Shown: piece by piece, positions 41,835-64,000 of the stretch
Layout of the letters: each line of letters begins with the position of its first letter
Numbering within the stretch: position 1 is the stretch's first letter
NCBI GenBank assembly: GCA_023974075.1
Contig: JAMFTG010000659.1
Coordinates: 58,688 to 122,687, forward strand
DNA length: 64,000 bases
Direction: 5' to 3'
Origin: Chaenocephalus aceratus
Taxonomy: Eukaryota; Chordata; Actinopteri; Perciformes; Channichthyidae
The notes under the pieces: generated by a model
Databases searched by the model: none
Told to the model about the DNA's origin: nothing
What the model saw: only the letters and a program-made list of their open reading frames with translations
Translations under genes and position numbers: made by a program

Positions 41835-42060
41835 TTACCTTGTTTCTCTCTTGTGATGAGGAAGTAAAGTTTGTGCAAACAACTTAAGAAGCAGAGGCTG
41901 TTCTCCGGGCGTGGTGCGGTGAATATGGCGGAGTTTCACTTCATCGCGCTGCAAAACACCGCGAACATGCGCGAAAAGCCCGGTTCCAGAGGCACAAGAG
42001 ATGCAACGGTTGTTTTTCAGTGTACGGAGATAGTCTTGGAGTGATCTTCCGTTAGCGTGC
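41835..42060 (-). promoter_or_regulatory. gna11: Putative gna11-like promoter and 5' UTR exon
   Basis: A CpG-rich stretch upstream of the start exon contains a YY1-like site (AATATGGCGGAG on plus at about 41930, that is, CCGCCATATT in the gene sense). A donor-like ACAAG|GTAACA at 41833-41838 could end a non-coding first exon. The promoter and exon are inferred from composition and motifs only. Confidence 0.4.
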
Positions 42061-42274
42061 AGTTTGCCGTCCTCTATTGTGTGTGAAGAAACAGAAACAA
42101 CAGAGCACCATGTGACTGACAGAGGGCTGATCTGATGGGAAGCCGTGTGGGAGCTGCACTATTACATTATGGGAACTAATTTCCGGTGCTCGACTGCGGA
42201 TGCGTCGGACAGGCTGACACAACTCACCGGAAACCAGATTACAACCGGGCAGATTTCATACGAAGACACAGAGG

Positions 42275-43200
42275 AGAAGTACTCAGATCTGGTACTTGAG
42301 TAAAAGTAGAAGTACTCAGATCTGGCACTTGAGTAGAAGTAGAAGTACTCAAATCTGGTACTTGAGTAAAAGTAGAAGTACTCAGATCTGGTACTTGGGT
42401 AAAAGTAGAAGTACTCAGATCTGGTACTTGGGTAAAAGTAGAAGTACTCAGATCTTGTACTTGAGTAAAAGTAGAAGTACTCAGATCTTGTACTTGAGTA
42501 AAAGTAGAAGTACTCAGATCTGGTACTTGAGTAAAAGTACAAGTACTCAGACTTTATACTTGAGTAAAAGTAGAAGTACTCAGATATTGTACTTGAGTAA
42601 AAGTAGAAGTACTCAGATCTGGCACTTGAGTAAAAGTAGAAGTACTCAGATCTTGTCCTTGAGTAAGAGTAGAAGTACTCAGATCTGGCACTTGAGTAAA
42701 ATTAGAAGTACTCAGATCTGGTACTTGAGTAAAAGTAGAAGTACTCAGATCTTGTAGTGGAGTAAAAGTAGAAGTACTCAGATCTTGTACTTGAGTAAAA
42801 GTAGAAGGACTCAGATCTGGTACTTGAGTAAAAGTAGAAGTACTCAAATCTTGTTCTTGAGTAAAAGTAGAAGTACTCAGATCTTGTAGTGGAGTAAAAG
42901 TAGAAGGACGCAGATCTTGTACTTGAGTAAAAGTAGAAGTACTCAGATCTTGTAGTGGAGTAAAAGTAGAAGTACTCTGATCTTGTGCTTGAGTAGAAGT
43001 ATAAGTACCAGAGTGTAGGAATACTCTGTTACAGAAAAAGTCCTGCATTCAAAATGTTCCTCAAGTGAAAGTAGAAAAGTATTCTCATCTAAATATAGTG
43101 AAAGACAGTAAAAGCAGTCGTTGTGCAGATTGGTCCATTTCAGAATAATATATATGATATGTTTTATAATGATTGATCATGAAAGTGTTCTCAAAGCTGA
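42275..43200. repeat. 33-bp minisatellite element, right inverted arm
   Basis: About 22 units of AAAGTAGAAGTACTCAGATCTTGTACTTGAGT-type run from 42275 to 43010. They are followed by the reverse complement of the 40964 unique flank (CAGAATAATATATATGATAT, AAAGTGTTCTCAAAGCTG). With 40964-41420 it brackets gna11-like exon 1. Confidence 0.9.
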
Positions 43201-43350
43201 TGAAGGTGCAGCTAGTCTGAAGTACTTTGTAGACTGCAGGGTAGCTGGTGAAGGTGCAGCTAGTCTGAAGTACTTTGTAGACTGCAGGGTAGCTGGTGAA
43301 GGTGCAGCTAGTCTGAAGTACTTTGTAGACTGCAGGGTAGCTGGTGACTT
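43196..43350. repeat. 48-bp tandem repeat, three copies
   Basis: GAAGGTGCAGCTAGTCTGAA, GTACTTTGTAGACTGCAGGG, TAGCTGGT occurs three times in a row at the edge of the 33-bp element. Confidence 0.92.
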
Positions 43351-44415
43351 TACTCCAGGTGGAACTAAAGTCTAATTCAACACTTGATTATATTTCACAT
43401 CATTCATCTGTAAGTAACTAAAGGGATTAAATACATTTAGTGGAGTAAGAGTACACCATGTACCTCTGAACTGTAGTGGAGTAGAAAGTTACTAGAAGTA
43501 CACAGCGCACACAATTATAATTCTCAAGTACCTCTAAATCGAACTTAAACACAGTACTTGAGTAAATGCTAGTTACTTCACACCTCCGAGCAGAAAGTAG
43601 AGCCACTCTGCAGAACTGTGACAGACTTTATTTACTAAACTCCTGCAGGAGGTAACAGGACAACCAACATGGACGCTGTATGCTCCGAAACACACTTTAA
43701 AAACGCTTCAAAATTAAACACACTCATGGGATCAAACAGATGAGGTCGAAATCACAGCCAGTCACGAGCGGCAGAAAAGACATTTAAAAAAAAGATGACC
43801 TAACCTGATTGATGGCGCAATCTCCTTCCAAGAAAGTAGGGCCTATTTAACGGCATGACACTAATGCTTACTTCATGTAAATATATACACACATTTTGCT
43901 TCATCACACTGGCACATGTATCCCAACTTAAAGCAAAAGTAGGACATCTATTTGGGAAATCCCCAAAACCAAAATAGGGCCTCTTTAAGTAGGATTTATT
44001 TTCATACACACATAGGAACCAACCGAGCTCTTGCAAGAAGGACATGTCAGACTACTTCAAAAAAGCACTTTAAAAGTATGCTAAAATGGAGTAAAAATCA
44101 AAGTTTATTTGAACGGTACTTCGCCATTCGGACACCATGCAGCTTCATTTTGAAAGTGTGCTTAAAGGTTTTAAGGAGGGGAAGAAACAAAATGTCTTTA
44201 CAAAGAGATTACATTCTGCATGCTGCACTGAAATAAAGCAGAAAACACAGATGGGTTCACTCCACGAGAATCTGCCCGACAGATTTGAGATTCAAAGGAA
44301 AATCGTTGTGTTTTGTGAGAAAGAAAAGGGGAGGAGAAGCAGGGGAATGTCGGCTCTGAGGAGGAAACAGTATGGCGGCATGGCTTCACTCTTCTTCTTT
44401 ATCGCTCTCCTTTTT

Positions 44416-62216
<17,801 letters not shown>

Positions 62217-64000
62217 CTGCGAGGGAACACAGCTCAGGTGAGTCCGTATCGAGGGGTTCATCATTAACAAACGGACCAATACCGTCAACGACACTCTGTA
62301 GACTTCGACCATTTCCAAATGTGGCACGGCAGGACGAAGACATAGGGCTGCACGGTTCGGAGCCAATATTCAGATTATTTTGACCGTTGTTGCAGACTCT
62401 GTATATAGACTATTCTGCACTGTTTCTATTTTTATTTTACTTGCACTATTTTATCTGTTTTATTGTGCTGCTCTGTTGGAGGAGTCTGTGACCTCAGATT
62501 TTCATTGTCATGTCTACGCTGTAGCTATATATACACACATGACAATAAAAGCCTTAAAACTTGAATTGCAATATTATTTTGGATTTTAGAGCGAATTACT
62601 ACATCTGAAACATCCGTCACATTACCACTAATAAGTATGTGTGACTATCGAAATCAGTCGGAAGTCGCAACGGCTCATTTCAAAATAAACGTGGATTTAC
62701 GTAAAAAACTATTTTTCGGGTTTTTTGTTTGATTTTAAACAAACAAAGTCTTGGCTTTCAGAATATGAAACTTTTATTTCCAAAATCACGATAAATACAT
62801 TATTTAAGCTCGTGAAGGGACGACGACACCTCTCACTCGCACTCTGCTGTTCCGCAGCGCCGCCCCCCCCCCCTCCGGCTGACATTATGAATGTAAGGCG
62901 TATAGTAATCATAGATAACACGGCAGGGTCCGTTCCAGTTTGTTTTCATCTGGTTTCAAATAAACAAAGTCTTGGCTTTCAGAATATTAAACTTGTTTTG
63001 GCAAATTCAGAAGATAAATACAACTTTGAAGCTTCGGCATAATTACAAGAGGAGAACGGAGTAACTTGTCGTCACAGCAGGTGCAACAACAGCCGGTGTT
63101 TCTCGTGAGGGTTTTCCCCGGGAAACAAACACAACACACACAAACGCAAAATTACACACACACGTACACACACACACACACTCGCGAGCTTCCCCTCCAA
63201 ACGAAAATATCTTCCCTCCGTAGTATTTTGATCATTTGCTGATAACCAATCAGATCGATGGATTCCAGAGGAGAGGAAACTTTGAAGGCCTTTCTCTCAA
63301 AGTGAGGACTCGGTGACAGTCGTTATATAATGTGACGTATGTTGCTTAATATTTGGAGTTCAACAACAATCCTGATATCATCAGAAAGCTAGGAGTCTCC
63401 TCTTTCCAGCAGCGTGTACAACTCAAAATGTGTCTTCGGGTCAATGCGACTGATTTCGATAGAGCCGGTCACACATGCTCTTAAAGAGAATCTGTTATAA
63501 AGTCTGCAGAATACTGATTTCTCTGCAGCTCCAACATATTTTCACACATTTTGCATTGACCAAACATCGCACCTACTGTGATATGAATATTGCACTAATT
63601 TATAAAAAAAATATCTTTGATTCTTTAAACCATGTCATCTTATTTTCTAAAAACAAAATCTTTAAGTTTATAAAAGCTACTTATAAAGGAATACAGCGCT
63701 AAAATATTTTTAAAAAGACGCCTGAATAACCAAATTATAACGAGCCAAATCCACTGAAGGGTTAATAGTGAGCAAACATCCCCCTGTGGTGTGTCTTTAA
63801 ATATGAGATAAGATAGGAGGTGCTCTCTTCATCCCAAATTAGGAAATGTTTGCGTTGCAGCGGCATTAAAAACAACAAAACAAAAACAAGGCATAAGTAG
63901 AAATTAAAGAGTTCAAATAAACAATACTAGAATTTAAACATCTCAAAATAGAATTAAAGCAGCATTAAATAAACAGTGGAAGGAAGGCTCTCTCTCTCTC
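62217..64000. other. hnrnpk first intron, repeat-rich
   Basis: This holds a retroelement-like tail (62380-62570), an inverted relative of the 45866 hAT interior (62700-63130), a short CA tract at 63155-63182 and the TTTATTGATCCC-type fish repeat near 63830-63860. I found no start exon. Confidence 0.5.

Overview
This window reads as nuclear DNA of a ray-finned fish, most likely a percomorph teleost. I base that on intron-rich vertebrate genes with canonical GT-AG junctions, very long CA/TG microsatellites, many short non-autonomous hAT, TTAA-target and Harbinger-type elements, and non-LTR retrotransposon tails. I cannot name the species. Every protein-coding gene I can support lies on the minus strand, so the coding order runs from high to low coordinates.

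Four genes are present. (1) 62216 to 44416: an hnRNP K-type gene with three KH domains, 13 coding exons seen and only the first coding exon missing beyond the right edge. All 13 exons join in frame. It has a 16-nt microexon, a non-canonical GC-AG last intron and a strongly remodelled region where hnRNP K carries its shuttling signal. (2) 41639 to 24961: a Gq-class G-protein alpha gene closest to GNA11, with all seven exons at the family's exact junctions but three single-base indels in exons 6 and 7. (3) 19941 to 8275: a diverged Gq-class gene closest to GNA15, with all seven exon positions recognisable but frame-breaking indels in exons 1, 4, 5 and 6, so probably a pseudogene or a badly assembled copy. 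(4) 1137 to 561: two exons of a caytaxin (ATCAY)-type gene whose BCH-domain exons would lie beyond the left edge. GNA11, GNA15 and ATCAY lie in this order and on one strand in human 19p13.3, so this is conserved synteny, with an hnRNP K-like gene added upstream.

Most of the window is repeat. Minisatellites with units of 20, 33, 37, 38, 48, 57 and 72 bp occupy introns and intergenic gaps, and several unit families recur at two to four places, sometimes inverted. Seven hAT-like elements show perfect 8-bp target-site duplications, and one interrupts another element. Other elements include a TTAA-flanked foldback element and a Harbinger-like element inserted in another repeat whose empty-site relative is also in the window.

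The most unusual structure is in the GNA11-like gene. The last eight codons of exon 2 and its splice donor are made of CA repeat, and the first kilobase of the following intron is a tandem array of about 30 copies of that same donor-like sequence. Long (TG)n tracts in the transcribed strand also sit directly at, or just before, the 3' splice sites of four exons in three genes. Frameshifts were judged by comparison with the known exon lengths and boundaries of the family. Nothing here was aligned by computer.
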